Notes: generated by a model from the letters alone, not told the origin. A stretch of DNA of 19,565 nucleotides from G963669175 sp964648415 (GCA_964648415.1 CAZYOC010000054.1:1-19565); one strand, 5' to 3'; counted from the stretch's first letter, positions 6,053-14,842 are shown. Numbers and translations are program-made.

Positions 6053-6704
6053 TGGTTTCGTGTCTCCGGTGATCAACAGCGTGACCGCCGCAGTCAGTGT
6101 GGGCGGGCTCGCCTGGGCGTCGCACCGGATCCGGAAAAGTCTGGACGAACGTGCGGCGCCGTTGATCGGTGTCACCGCCGCCTTCATCTTCGCGGCGCAG
6201 ATGCTCAACTTCCCGGTCCTCGCCGGCGCCAGCGGGCATTTCCTGGGAGCGGCGCTGGCGGCCATACTGTTGGGGCCGTCGGGAGCGTTGCTCATCCTCG
6301 CGGTGGTGCTGATCATCCAGTGTCTGGGCTTTGCCGATGGCGGCCTGACGGCGCTGGGAAGCAACATCTTCAACATGGGCATTGTCGGCGGACTGACCGC
6401 CTGGGGGATGTTCACGCTACTGCGGTCAGCGTTTCAGGACAGCCGCACAGGACGCCTCGTGGCGGCGGGAGTGGCGGCCTGGGTCTCGGTGGTGACCGCT
6501 TCCGCGTTCGCTGCTCTGGAACTGGCGTTGTCGGGCACGGCGGCGCTGCCCCTGGTGCTGCCCGCCATGGTGGGAGTGCATGCGGTGATCGGGGTCGGGG
6601 AGGCGTTGATTACTGTCGGAGCCTATGCTCTGGTGCTCCGAGTGCGGCCGGACCTGCAGCACGGCGTGACAGCCGCTTCGTCAGTCGGGGAGGTGTCCTC
6701 ATGA
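6039..6704 (+). CDS. cbiM: Nickel/cobalt ECF transporter substrate-binding subunit CbiM/NikM
   Basis: This 221-residue membrane protein is the S component that binds the metal ion in a group I ECF importer. It begins MHIPDGF, the hallmark of CbiM/NikM; the free N-terminus and H2 help coordinate the metal after loss of no leader. H67 in the GHFLG segment matches the histidine known to complete the site in NikM. GSNIFNMG (about 109-116) and GVHAVIGVGEA (about 181-191) are further family motifs. About six to seven hydrophobic spans are visible. GGAGGAGGAA at 6025-6034 inside nikR drives translation. NikR control makes nickel the more likely substrate than cobalt. Confidence 0.95.
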   Translation: MHIPDGFVSPVINSVTAAVSVGGLAWASHRIRKSLDERAAPLIGVTAAFIFAAQMLNFPVLAGASGHFLGAALAAILLGPSGALLILAVVLIIQCLGFADGGLTALGSNIFNMGIVGGLTAWGMFTLLRSAFQDSRTGRLVAAGVAAWVSVVTASAFAALELALSGTAALPLVLPAMVGVHAVIGVGEALITVGAYALVLRVRPDLQHGVTAASSVGEVSS

Positions 6705-7012
6705 ACCAAACGCTGCACTTCATCTTGCTTGGCTTGGCCCTTGCGCTGGTGCTGGGCGTGCTGCTGTCGCCGTTTGCGTCTTCACATCCCGACGGCCTCG
6801 AGAAGGTCGCGGAGAATCAGGGCTTCATTCACGCTGCTGAGGAGACGCCACCCGCATGGGAGCATTCCCCGATCCCGGATTACGAGGCCCCGTTGGTTCG
6901 GCATGACGCTTTCGCTACGGGTGTCGCGGGGCTGGTCGGCGTGCTGATGACTTTCGCCGTGGCCTATGTCGCAGGCAAGCTCCTGGCTGCGCGGAAATCC
7001 GGGGACGCATAG
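6701..7012 (+). CDS. nikN: PDGLE-domain small membrane subunit (NikN/CbiN-like)
   Basis: The 103-residue protein has a membrane span at each end (about 5-23 and 72-92) and a loop between them. The motif PDGLE at 30-34 defines the family. In nickel and cobalt ECF importers this small subunit works with CbiM, and its extracytoplasmic loop helps metal loading. It starts inside the cbiM stop (ATGA overlap) with GGGGAGG at 6687-6693. The PDGLE type is the NikN/NikL-associated form rather than classical CbiN, which agrees with nickel as substrate. Confidence 0.9.
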   Translation: MNQTLHFILLGLALALVLGVLLSPFASSHPDGLEKVAENQGFIHAAEETPPAWEHSPIPDYEAPLVRHDAFATGVAGLVGVLMTFAVAYVAGKLLAARKSGDA

Positions 7013-7015
7013 CGC

Positions 7016-7765
7016 ATGGAGCCTGGGGGCGCAACACGGTCTGAGGCTGTTCCGATCCAACCGGCGAGCCGCCTGCTGCTCGTGTTTTCTATTGTGCTGG
7101 TGATTGTGTCGACCCCGCTTGACGCGCCTCTGAAATTCAGCGTTTACTTTCTTCTCCTGCTGCTGCTCACCTTGCAGAGCCGTGTTTCCGTGCGCAGGCT
7201 GCTGCTGCGTTTGCTGGTTGTAATACCGTTCGTTGCGGTCATCGCCGTCTCTGCGCCGTTCCTGGCGCGTCCCGGCGAAACGGACAGCCTTTTCACGCTC
7301 GGCGCGCCCGAGTTCTCCCGTGACGTGCTCTGGTTCGCCGGCATGACGCTGGCAAAGGCGCTGCTGTGTGTCTGGACGCTGGTGCTGCTGGGCGCTACCA
7401 CGCCCTCCGCGCAAATCGCCCAGGGGTTGCGACGGCTGCATATGCCCGCTTTCTTCGTGCAGATTCTCGAAATGACGGTCCGGTACATCGAGTTGTTCAG
7501 CTCCGAGATGAGCCGGTTGCGGACTGCTACGGCGTCTCGCGGGTATCGAGCCCGCCACCTGTGGCAAGCGGGCACGCTGGGACGGCTGGCCGGCGCTCAG
7601 TTCCTGCGCAGCCTGGAACGGGGCGAGCGGGTATATCTCGCCATGCTGGCGCGAGGGTACGGTGAAACGGTGAGTTCTGTCGCCTTGCCCGCCTTGCGTG
7701 TGATGGACTGGCTGGTTCCCGCACTGGGACTGGCCCTCATGCTGCTTATCCGGTTGTGGCCATGA
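7016..7765 (+). CDS. cbiQ: ECF transporter transmembrane (T) component CbiQ/NikQ
   Basis: This 249-residue integral membrane protein couples the ATPase to the metal-binding subunit. Four to five hydrophobic spans are visible (about 19-33, 42-53, 62-80, 107-126 and 230-247). The cytoplasmic coupling region (about 163-215) has the two short Arg-Gly motifs of T components, here ASRGY at 173-177 and LARGY at 211-215. The start is 3 nt after the nikN stop, with only a weak ribosome binding site. The end overlaps cbiO. Length and motifs are normal for the family. Confidence 0.93.
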   Translation: MEPGGATRSEAVPIQPASRLLLVFSIVLVIVSTPLDAPLKFSVYFLLLLLLTLQSRVSVRRLLLRLLVVIPFVAVIAVSAPFLARPGETDSLFTLGAPEFSRDVLWFAGMTLAKALLCVWTLVLLGATTPSAQIAQGLRRLHMPAFFVQILEMTVRYIELFSSEMSRLRTATASRGYRARHLWQAGTLGRLAGAQFLRSLERGERVYLAMLARGYGETVSSVALPALRVMDWLVPALGLALMLLIRLWP

Positions 7766-8475
7766 TCCAAACCGAGCCGATTCTGCAGGTCGTGAACCTG
7801 AGCTATCGCTACCCCGACGGCAGCCTGGCGCTGGATGGAGTCTCGTTGTCCATCTATCCCGGCGAGAAAATCGGGTTGGTGGGGCCGAATGGAGCTGGCA
7901 AGTCGACATTGCTGCTGCACTTGAATGGTTCATTGCTGTCCCGCAAGAGTCTGATGATACACGGCGATCCCGTTACACCGTCCAATCGCACGCTTGCCCG
8001 CAGCACCGTGGGGTTGGTGTTTCAACAACCGGATGACATGCTGTTCAACCTGAGTGTGCGTGAGGAGGTAGCGTTCGGGCCGCAGCGGATGGCGTTGCAT
8101 GGGGATGAGGCGCAGCAACGGACTGATGATGCGATCTGGAAGATGCGGCTGGAGGGCTACGAAGACCGGCCGCCGTTTCATCTCAGCCTTGGAGAGAAGA
8201 AACGGGTCGCGCTGGCGTCGGTGCTGGCGATGCAGCCGGAGATCTACGCCATCGACGAACCCTTTTCGGGGCTCGATCCCGCCGGGCGCCGGGAGATGCT
8301 GGAGTTGTTGCGAGAACTGCCCGGGAGCCTGGTTGTCGCCACGCATGATCTGGATGCGGCAGGCCAATTGTGCGATAGACTGCTACTGCTGGATCAGGGG
8401 TGCGTTGCTGCCATTGGAGAATCAAAGGGCATTCTTGCGGACGAAAATTTCTTGCGAGATCATCGCTTGCTATGA
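7762..8475 (+). CDS. cbiO: ECF transporter ATP-binding subunit CbiO/NikO
   Basis: This 237-residue cytoplasmic ATPase powers the nickel/cobalt importer. The motifs appear in order: Walker A GPNGAGKST at 41-49, Q-loop VFQQPDDMLF from 87 (the PDDMLF form is typical of ECF ATPases), signature LSLGEKKR at 141-148, Walker B YAIDEP at 162-167 and the switch histidine H195. The ATG at 7762 overlaps the cbiQ stop (ATGA); a GTG two codons earlier is possible. It closes the nik operon. A single ATPase gene implies a homodimer. Only 28 bp separate it from the convergent glycosyltransferase gene, and no clear terminator is seen there. Confidence 0.95.
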   Translation: MIQTEPILQVVNLSYRYPDGSLALDGVSLSIYPGEKIGLVGPNGAGKSTLLLHLNGSLLSRKSLMIHGDPVTPSNRTLARSTVGLVFQQPDDMLFNLSVREEVAFGPQRMALHGDEAQQRTDDAIWKMRLEGYEDRPPFHLSLGEKKRVALASVLAMQPEIYAIDEPFSGLDPAGRREMLELLRELPGSLVVATHDLDAAGQLCDRLLLLDQGCVAAIGESKGILADENFLRDHRLL

Positions 8476-8503
8476 AACCACGTGCGAACGGAAACGTATC
8501 CTG

Positions 8504-9742
8504 TCATTGCTTCCTTGTTATTGTGTTTTGGTATAATTGGAGCAATTCATTTGCTAATCTTTCATTCGAGAACTGTGTGAATGCAATTTGCTGCGCCTGT
8601 GTACCCAAATGATCACGTTTGGTCTTATCCTTCACTAAGGAGCAAGCGGCTTTCGCCATTTGGTCAAGATTTACGGGTGATATCAAGTATCCTGTTTTGC
8701 CATGATGGACGATATCTGTGGGACCGGAGCTGCGAAATGCAATCACAGGTTTACGCACTGCCATAGCCTCCACGAGTGCACGACCGAAGCCTTCGAAAAT
8801 GGCTGGATGGATCATAAGATCCATCGAATGCATCATGGCAGGAATATCGTTTTGAAATCCGGCGAAAACTAACTTGTCTGTCAAATCATAAGCCGCAATC
8901 TGCCGTTTGATTTGCTCCCAATACGGCCAATGTCTGCTGCCTGGTAAGGGCAACATTCCATAAACGACAAATCGAGTGTGCGGGAGCTTTTTAGCAATGC
9001 GAGCCGCTACTTCAACAAAGAGATCATGGCGCTTGCATTTTGCCATTAAACTGCCGACCATTGCGATCACGAAGGCGTCATCAGGCAGCGCGAGCTGCTT
9101 TCTCAGAACCTTTCCACGATTGGCTGCATCAGGATCCTTCAATTCGTCCAAATCCACAGCATTGTGAATCACAACCCCTTTCTCTGCATGCCTGACGTTG
9201 CGAATTGCTCGCAGAGTTGGGGTTGAGTTACAGACCACACGGTCTGCCATGCTGAAAAAAACAGGGCCCAGAAGGGGACGGGGGATCGGGAATTGGAAAT
9301 TTGAACCGGGACCCAGGTACTCGCGAATATGCCATACGTGGGGTGTTCCGGTTAGTTTTGCAGCAAATGCACCATCAATAGTAACCGATGTGTTCGTGTG
9401 AACAATATCGATTTTTTGCTGACGAATCAGTCGCATTAGAGGCAACACAGTTTTAGAGTAGAAACGATTGATGCGGAGAGCGTTCGCATAAGCCAGGTAA
9501 CGATAGATAACGTTTCTATCTGAGTACAGATTCCACCAGGGCATATGAAGTGGATAAACGCCTTCGCTTAAGGCATCAAAACGTTTTAAACTCTCGGGAT
9601 CTTGACGTGGTGGCGGAGCAACGACATAGGGGCTTATCTGCTTTCTTGGCAGCACGCGCAGCATCTGCCACAAACTCATAGATGCCCCGCCAGCCGCATC
9701 ATTCAGGATATATAACACACGGATTGCGTAATCCGATTTCAT
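8504..9742 (-). CDS. GT4-family glycosyltransferase
   Basis: The 412-residue protein has the GT-B fold layout of retaining glycosyltransferases. The N-terminal acceptor domain contains AAGGASMSLW (15-25) and VHTNTS (114-119). The C-terminal donor domain contains MVGSLMAKCKRHD (228-240) and the EX7E motif in FEGFGRALVEAMA (E317 and E325), which binds the nucleotide sugar. It probably adds one sugar to a surface polysaccharide repeat unit on the cytoplasmic side. The ATG shares its A with the stop of the preceding gene (TGATG), so the two are coupled; a TTG one codon earlier is the alternative. Base composition is more AT-rich than the rest of the window, suggesting acquisition. Donor and acceptor cannot be predicted. 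Confidence 0.9.
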   Translation of the reverse strand: MKSDYAIRVLYILNDAAGGASMSLWQMLRVLPRKQISPYVVAPPPRQDPESLKRFDALSEGVYPLHMPWWNLYSDRNVIYRYLAYANALRINRFYSKTVLPLMRLIRQQKIDIVHTNTSVTIDGAFAAKLTGTPHVWHIREYLGPGSNFQFPIPRPLLGPVFFSMADRVVCNSTPTLRAIRNVRHAEKGVVIHNAVDLDELKDPDAANRGKVLRKQLALPDDAFVIAMVGSLMAKCKRHDLFVEVAARIAKKLPHTRFVVYGMLPLPGSRHWPYWEQIKRQIAAYDLTDKLVFAGFQNDIPAMMHSMDLMIHPAIFEGFGRALVEAMAVRKPVIAFRSSGPTDIVHHGKTGYLISPVNLDQMAKAACSLVKDKTKRDHLGTQAQQIAFTQFSNERLANELLQLYQNTITRKQ

Positions 9743-10818
9743 CAAAAATTCCTGACCTTGTAATTCCAGCCTGTATACATGCGGATCTTCCGAAAAATCG
9801 AAAGCGCGCTGTTGCTGACAGGTCCCAGTAGAATCAAGATAAGACTGGAATAAGTATGCGGCATTTTAAGCATATGTATTGGGTACGTGGCCAGTCCGAA
9901 GAGATACACCCTTACAGCTTCCAGCCAGGTATGATCTGCCATGCTGCTAAGAACGCGACGGAAAATATGTTTGCGTAATTCGGATTTTATCAGGTCATTA
10001 CGAGATAGTCCTAAATCATCTAAAACAGTCTGTGGATACGAGAATGTTTTGATATAAGAGTCCATCTGCTCCTTTAATGCGCCAAGTGTCTTTTGTTGGG
10101 CCATTTGGTTTGATTCATGTACGCGATAGCCAAATAATGGCTTGTGGACATAGATCATGATGGGGTATTCGGATAAAATCTTTAGATTAAAGGCATGATC
10201 TGGCCCTATAGTATAATGGGGGTCGTATCCTTCAACCTTTTGCCAAAGCGTACGAGAATAGCATGTTGTCAGGAAAAAAGTGGGATTAAACGAATTGATC
10301 AAGGCAGCCCTGAGAACATCGCGACTGTTTTGAATCTCTGCTTTATCTGGGGTGGGATCGGGAGTAAAATGGGATAAATGGTAACTTTTATAACTCTTAT
10401 AACCTCTTTTCTTATGCGTCATGCCCACAATTTTGCCGTCTTGATTGATTACTTTATTCATACTGTGTATAATACAATCTTCACCATCTTCAACAAAATC
10501 ATCAATGACTTCCTTGTATGTAGCAAGTGCATTAGGATACATGATGTCATCGGAAGACAATAGGATGAGGTAATCGCCCTTGGCATAAGAAGTTGCTCTT
10601 TGCAGGTTCGGTGCAAAACCGATGTTGTAATTATTCTGATAGAAGTGGACTTTGTCCGAAGAAAAGGACTGGATCACTTCAGCGGAGTTGTCCGTAGATG
10701 CGTTGTCAACTACAATAATTTCAAAGTCTTGAAATGTTTGATCCAAAACACTTTGTATCGTATCGCCCACAAATGCGGCATAATTATAGTTTGGTATGCA
10801 CACTGAAAAAAACGGCAT
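9742..10818 (-). CDS. GT2-family glycosyltransferase
   Basis: The 358-residue protein opens with FSVCIPNYNYAAFV and carries VDNASTDNS (37-45) and SSDD (88-91). These are the nucleotide-binding and metal-binding (DxD-like) elements of the GT-A fold of inverting family 2 enzymes. A hydrophobic stretch at about 305-340 may associate with the membrane. AAGGAG lies 7 nt before the ATG. It is the first gene of a two-gene minus-strand unit with the GT4 gene. The coding sequence is clearly richer in A and T than hemB, the nik operon or the epimerase gene, as is common for transferred O-antigen or capsule genes. Exact linkage formed is unknown. Confidence 0.9.
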   Translation of the reverse strand: MPFFSVCIPNYNYAAFVGDTIQSVLDQTFQDFEIIVVDNASTDNSAEVIQSFSSDKVHFYQNNYNIGFAPNLQRATSYAKGDYLILLSSDDIMYPNALATYKEVIDDFVEDGEDCIIHSMNKVINQDGKIVGMTHKKRGYKSYKSYHLSHFTPDPTPDKAEIQNSRDVLRAALINSFNPTFFLTTCYSRTLWQKVEGYDPHYTIGPDHAFNLKILSEYPIMIYVHKPLFGYRVHESNQMAQQKTLGALKEQMDSYIKTFSYPQTVLDDLGLSRNDLIKSELRKHIFRRVLSSMADHTWLEAVRVYLFGLATYPIHMLKMPHTYSSLILILLGPVSNSALSIFRKIRMYTGWNYKVRNF

Positions 10819-11489
10819 GACTGAACTCCTTACACTACACTATGAAGGTTACTGAAGGTAAAGCCATAAATCGTAATCTCCTACACGCGGCCCTTGCAGA
10901 CGCCGGACTACCACGGTGAATGGTATTGTCGTCTGGAAACAGTTGCTGACCATCGAGGCAAGCCAGCGACGAATGGCTTCATTTCGGGCGCCTTAACCAC
11001 GTACACCTTCTCCTTCCGCCTCAGCGTGAATATAAGATGCCGACCATCAACGGGCAAGCAAATCTACGATCTTCTACCAGCCCTGAACATGATGCTGATT
11101 CTACTGCCCCACCGCGCGATTGCGATGTTTTCCTGCACCGTGTAGAGGCAGAGGCCGACAGGCTGGAATCTGTGCAACGCAACGTGGTGCTGGTGCTGTA
11201 GGCGGTCCGAAACGCCTCTGACCCGCATACCTCAAACAGATACATTGCGGTGATAGCTTCTGGGCTTGAAGTTTACTCTTTGATCTCGATCTGTGAACAG
11301 CAGTTGTTTTCATCCCGCGCTTGATAGAAGCGGGCGCAGGATGCCAAGCAGACTATCATAAGGAGGGAAAGCGCCGGATGTGAGGGACACAAGGCGTGGG
11401 GGTGTGGAGAGTGGTTTGACTGGCAAGGTTCATCATCGTACTTTGGCGGGTGCACAACCGGCATTCCCATACAACCAGGCATACAGACC
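10819..11489. other. 671-bp region without a recognisable gene between divergent glycosyltransferase units
   Basis: No frame here looks like a real gene. A 54-codon frame at 11037-11201 (plus) and others of similar size show no motif. The stretch must hold promoters for both flanking units. It may be the remains of a disrupted gene or the scar of a gene exchange in the polysaccharide locus. A strong Shine-Dalgarno sequence AAGGAGGG at 11360-11367 is followed by ATG TGA at 11378-11383, which is not the start of any gene. Confidence 0.5.
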
Positions 11490-12695
11490 ATGCGCATCTT
11501 GTACTTTTACCAGTATTTTTGCACCCCCAAGGGATCGTGGGGAACTCGAGTCTATGAGTTCGCACGCCGTTGGGTGAAGGCCGGTCATGAGGTGACGGTG
11601 CTTACCAGTGTGTATGACAAGTCAGATTTGAAGCCCACCAGGCTGATTGATGTTTTCACAGTCGAAGGCATCCGGGTGATTGTGGTGAACATTCGTCTGT
11701 CCAACAAACATGGTATCCTGATGCGTGGGTTGACCTTTCTGGGGTATGCTCTGGTGGCGAGTTGGTATGCGTTGCGCGCTCCCGCCGATCTGGTCGTTGC
11801 TTCGTCGGGTCCGCTTACCGTAGCTATACCAGGACTGGTTGCCAAATGGTTTCGGCGAAAACCTTTCATATTTGAAGTCCGTGACCTGTTCAGCGAAGGC
11901 ATTGAAGAGCTTCAGCTGATTAAGAGCAAGTGGGCATTGTTCGCGATTCGCAAACTGGAAGCGATTACATACCGCTCCGCAGATGTGACAGTGGCGTTGT
12001 CGAAATCCATGAAGGAGTGGATTGAGCGCGACTACCATCCCCGGCGTGTGGTCAATATTCCGAACGCTTCCGATTGCACGTTGTTCGGCAAAGCGGTCCA
12101 ACAGGATCCGCCCGAAGAATATGCGGGGAGAAAAGTCTTTCTCTATACCGGAACCCTTGGCGTCGCCAACCATTGTGATCAGATTCTGCATGCCGCGCGT
12201 CTGCTGAAAGAGTGGGGCGAGGCAGATGTCCACCTCTATTTGATTGGGGATGGTCGCGACCGTGAGCTGCTGGAGAACACGGCGAAACGCGACGGCCTGA
12301 CCAATGTCCATTTTCGGGATGTCATGCCGAAAGAGGAGCTTGCAACCTGGCTTGCTCACAGCAGGGCCGCCTTGACCATATTCCGTAATACTCGAGTTTC
12401 GGGAACCATGTCTCCGAACAAATTGTTTGACGCTTTTGCCGCCGGCGTTCCGATTATCCAGACAACCCAGGCATGGATCAAAGATGTACTGCGTGAAAAG
12501 GAATGCGGGATTACCATTGACCCCGAGGATCCTGAAGCGCTGGCGAAAGCAATCCAATACCTGGCGCGGAACGACGAGGATCGTGACCGCATGGCCGCCA
12601 ACTCATGGCGACTCGGACGCGAGATGTTTGATCGTGATCTCTTAAACCGGCAATATCTGGAGTTGCTTGACGACGTGGCCGGGCGGCGCTTGTAG
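11490..12695 (+). CDS. WbuB-like GT4 glycosyltransferase
   Basis: This 401-residue GT-B enzyme resembles the WbuB/WcaI-type transferases of O-antigen and colanic-acid loci. The N-terminus has FCTPKGSWGTRVYEFARRW, where the Gly-rich loop meets the acceptor. Further features are FEVRDLF (128-134), LYTGTLGVANHCD (219-231), LIGDGRDRELLE (251-262) and the donor-binding SPNKLFDAFAAGVPII (308-323). No good ribosome binding site precedes the ATG, but no upstream start codon in frame is better. It is followed after 63 nt by the epimerase gene. In related loci such enzymes add the second sugar to the one loaded by a WecA/WbpL-type transferase, which is encoded two genes downstream. That specific role is inferred. 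Confidence 0.88.
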   Translation: MRILYFYQYFCTPKGSWGTRVYEFARRWVKAGHEVTVLTSVYDKSDLKPTRLIDVFTVEGIRVIVVNIRLSNKHGILMRGLTFLGYALVASWYALRAPADLVVASSGPLTVAIPGLVAKWFRRKPFIFEVRDLFSEGIEELQLIKSKWALFAIRKLEAITYRSADVTVALSKSMKEWIERDYHPRRVVNIPNASDCTLFGKAVQQDPPEEYAGRKVFLYTGTLGVANHCDQILHAARLLKEWGEADVHLYLIGDGRDRELLENTAKRDGLTNVHFRDVMPKEELATWLAHSRAALTIFRNTRVSGTMSPNKLFDAFAAGVPIIQTTQAWIKDVLREKECGITIDPEDPEALAKAIQYLARNDEDRDRMAANSWRLGREMFDRDLLNRQYLELLDDVAGRRL

Positions 12696-12758
12696 GCTTT
12701 TCACGGGCGCGTTGAGCGTGACTTATGCATGAAGCGAGCGAGTGAGAAGGAGCGCAGG

Positions 12759-13733
12759 ATGACTTCTACGCCGATCCGAGCGTTGGTGACGGGGGCTGGT
12801 GGGTTTTTGGGCCGATTTGTGGTGCGAGCTCTGCGCAAGCAGGGACGGGAGGTGACAGTCCTGGACCTCGCGCCCGTCGAAGCTTTACCCACGCTTGTTG
12901 CCGACCTCGCTGCCGGTCCGCCCGATTTGCGGGAGCTGCACTTCCACGAAGTCTACCATCTCGCCGGTCTTGCGCACCGTGTCCCTCGCACAAAGGAAGA
13001 AGCACGTCGGTTTTATGAAGTGAACTGCAAAGGGACGCAGCACCTGTTGGAGGGATTGGCCGGGAGCGCATTGCCACAGGGCGGTTTGCTGCTTGTCAGC
13101 ACTGTGGCAGTCTATGGAGTCGACGAAGGAACCGGCATCGATGAAGATCATCCTCGCGCTGCGAAGGATCCGTACGGCAGGAGCAAGCGGATGGCGGAAG
13201 ATGCGGTGCTCGAGTGGGGACGTACGCATGGGATTCGCACTGCGATCATTCGTCCGCCGCTGGTGGCCGGGCCCGGTGTGCCGGGGAACCTCGGGGCGAT
13301 GATTCAGGGCCTGCAAACGGGCAAATACCTTCGGATCGCCGGCGGCCAAGCCAGGCGCAGTGTGGTAAACGCCGATGAGCTGGCGGCGATCCTTCCTGCA
13401 GCGTTGCTGCAGGGCGGTATCTATCATCTGACCGATGGAGTGCATCCGGCGTTTCGTGACCTCGAACAGGCCATGTGCGCGCAGTTTGGACGCAAAGAGC
13501 CGGTCAACTTATGCCGCCCGGCGGCTTTCATGCTGGGCAAAGCCATGGACCTTGCGCAGCGTTTGACCGGCAAACACATGCCGGTGGATAGCCGCCGATT
13601 GGGCAAGATGATGCAGACGCTGACGTTTGATGACACCCGGGCGCGCCGCGAGTTGGGCTGGAATTCCACGCCGGTGGTGGAGCGCATGGGCTGGACGATG
13701 GGCGGTGAAAAGGGGGGAGGCGCGCAGCGATGA
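12759..13733 (+). CDS. NAD-dependent sugar epimerase/reductase (extended SDR family)
   Basis: The 324-residue protein is an extended short-chain dehydrogenase. The NAD-binding TGAGGFLG is at 11-18, the catalytic Ser/Thr in VSTVAVYG at 113-120, and YGRSK gives Y139 and K143. The ATG at 12759 has AAGGAG at 12747-12752 with a 6-nt spacer; an in-frame ATG at 12729 lacks one. The stop overlaps the start of the polyprenyl-phosphate transferase gene (ATGA). The pairing recalls WbpV-WbpL and WbpK-WbpL of Pseudomonas O-antigen loci, where the reductase makes UDP-QuiNAc or UDP-FucNAc for the transferase. UDP-glucose or UDP-GlcNAc 4-epimerase activity is an alternative that sequence alone cannot exclude. 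Confidence 0.88.
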   Translation: MTSTPIRALVTGAGGFLGRFVVRALRKQGREVTVLDLAPVEALPTLVADLAAGPPDLRELHFHEVYHLAGLAHRVPRTKEEARRFYEVNCKGTQHLLEGLAGSALPQGGLLLVSTVAVYGVDEGTGIDEDHPRAAKDPYGRSKRMAEDAVLEWGRTHGIRTAIIRPPLVAGPGVPGNLGAMIQGLQTGKYLRIAGGQARRSVVNADELAAILPAALLQGGIYHLTDGVHPAFRDLEQAMCAQFGRKEPVNLCRPAAFMLGKAMDLAQRLTGKHMPVDSRRLGKMMQTLTFDDTRARRELGWNSTPVVERMGWTMGGEKGGGAQR

Positions 13734-14776
13734 GCCTCGGTGTACAGATCGCGATCATCGCAGGCGGCATGGCGGCGCTGTTTTTCCTGTCCATGCTGTT
13801 GACCGCGCGAGTGCGTCGCCTTGCCCTGGAACAACACATCATCGACACCCCCAACGAGCGCAGCAGTCATACCGTGCCTACCCCTCGGGGCGGAGGGATC
13901 GCCATCGTCGTTGCGGTCCTGGTCGGCTACATCGCCCTGTTTTTACTGCACGCTCCCTGGCAATGGCTGGCGACGCTGTATAGTTCCGGGCTGCTGGTGG
14001 CCTGGGTGGGCTGGCGTGACGACCGCAATCCCCTGAGCCCGGGTGTTCGGCTGCTGTTCCAGTTCATCGCCGCAGGCCTGTTGTTTGTCGGTTTCTCCCC
14101 GGTCCCTGAAGTGACGTTCAATCCGCTGGTGCTGCCGCCGGGAGTAGTCGGTGTCTGTGTCGTGTTTTACGCGGTCTGGATGCTGAACCTGTACAACTTT
14201 ATGGATGGGATCGACGGGATTGCCGGAGTGCAGGCGTTGACCATGTCACTGGGCGCTTCGGTGCTGTTGTTTGTCCACGGCGACCCTCTTCTCGCAACCG
14301 CCTACCTTGTGATCGCGCCGACGTGCGCGGGTTTCTTGCGCTGGAACTGGCATCCGGCGAGAATTTTCATGGGCGATGTGGGCAGCACCTTCCTGGGGAT
14401 GCTGTTCGCCGGGTTGCTGCTGTGGGGAGAGCAGAGGGGCAGCCTGCCGTTGCCGGTAGGTTTCATCCTGTTCGGTTCTTTCCTTGTCGACGCCACTTTC
14501 ACCCTGTTCACCCGCCTGGCGCGCAAGAAACCGCCTCACATCGCGCATAAAAGCCACGCCTACCAGAAGGCCAACCAGGCGGGGCGGCCGCATCACGCCA
14601 TCAGCCTGACCTATGCCATGATCAACCTGCTGTGGCTGCTTCCCATGGCCTGGGTGGCGTTGCGGTTTCCGCAGTATGAGCTGTGGATCCTGCTGCTCGC
14701 CTGGGCGCCGCTGATCCTGCTGGCGGCGGTGTACAAGGCCGGCATTGACAATCCACCTGCGATGAATACGGGTTGA
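13730..14776 (+). CDS. WecA/WbpL-like polyprenyl-phosphate sugar-1-phosphate transferase
   Basis: This 348-residue multi-span membrane enzyme moves a sugar-1-phosphate from a UDP-sugar to undecaprenyl phosphate, the first step of O-antigen or capsule repeat assembly. Conserved cytoplasmic loops are all present: IDTPNERSSHTVPTPRGGG (39-56), GWRDDRN with the Asp pair D97-D98, NFMDGIDG (156-163), RIFMGDVGS (211-219) and the histidine-rich HIAHKSHAYQK (270-280). About ten hydrophobic spans separate them. The final loop differs from the HXXH pattern of MraY and fits the WbpL/WecA group. GGGGAGG lies 9 nt before the ATG. It is translationally coupled to the epimerase gene, whose product is probably its substrate. 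Confidence 0.93.
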   Translation: MSLGVQIAIIAGGMAALFFLSMLLTARVRRLALEQHIIDTPNERSSHTVPTPRGGGIAIVVAVLVGYIALFLLHAPWQWLATLYSSGLLVAWVGWRDDRNPLSPGVRLLFQFIAAGLLFVGFSPVPEVTFNPLVLPPGVVGVCVVFYAVWMLNLYNFMDGIDGIAGVQALTMSLGASVLLFVHGDPLLATAYLVIAPTCAGFLRWNWHPARIFMGDVGSTFLGMLFAGLLLWGEQRGSLPLPVGFILFGSFLVDATFTLFTRLARKKPPHIAHKSHAYQKANQAGRPHHAISLTYAMINLLWLLPMAWVALRFPQYELWILLLAWAPLILLAAVYKAGIDNPPAMNTG

Positions 14777-14813
14777 TCGTTGAAGTGATGGGCGTCAGTA
14801 CGGCCCTTCAGCC

Positions 14814-14842
14814 TTGTGTTTCGCGCTGCTGCGCTGTAGATT
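14814..14842 (+). promoter_or_regulatory. Candidate promoter of the sorting-tail protein gene
   Basis: TTGTGT (14814-14819) and TAGATT (14837-14842) are 17 bp apart and lie 63 nt before the start codon. The -10 box matches at 4 of 6 positions, the -35 box only at 3. This is the best sigma-70-like pair in the 128-bp gap between the two genes. Confidence 0.25.

Noticed and set aside
6782..7933. Long open frame of 383 codons on the minus strand
   Set aside because: It lies opposite nikN, cbiQ and cbiO, all certain genes, and its translation is low-complexity Gln/His/Arg-rich, as expected for the antisense of GC-rich coding DNA.
11037..11201. 54-codon plus-strand frame in the gap between glycosyltransferases
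   Set aside because: No ribosome binding site, no motif and no coding-like composition; kept only as part of the empty region.
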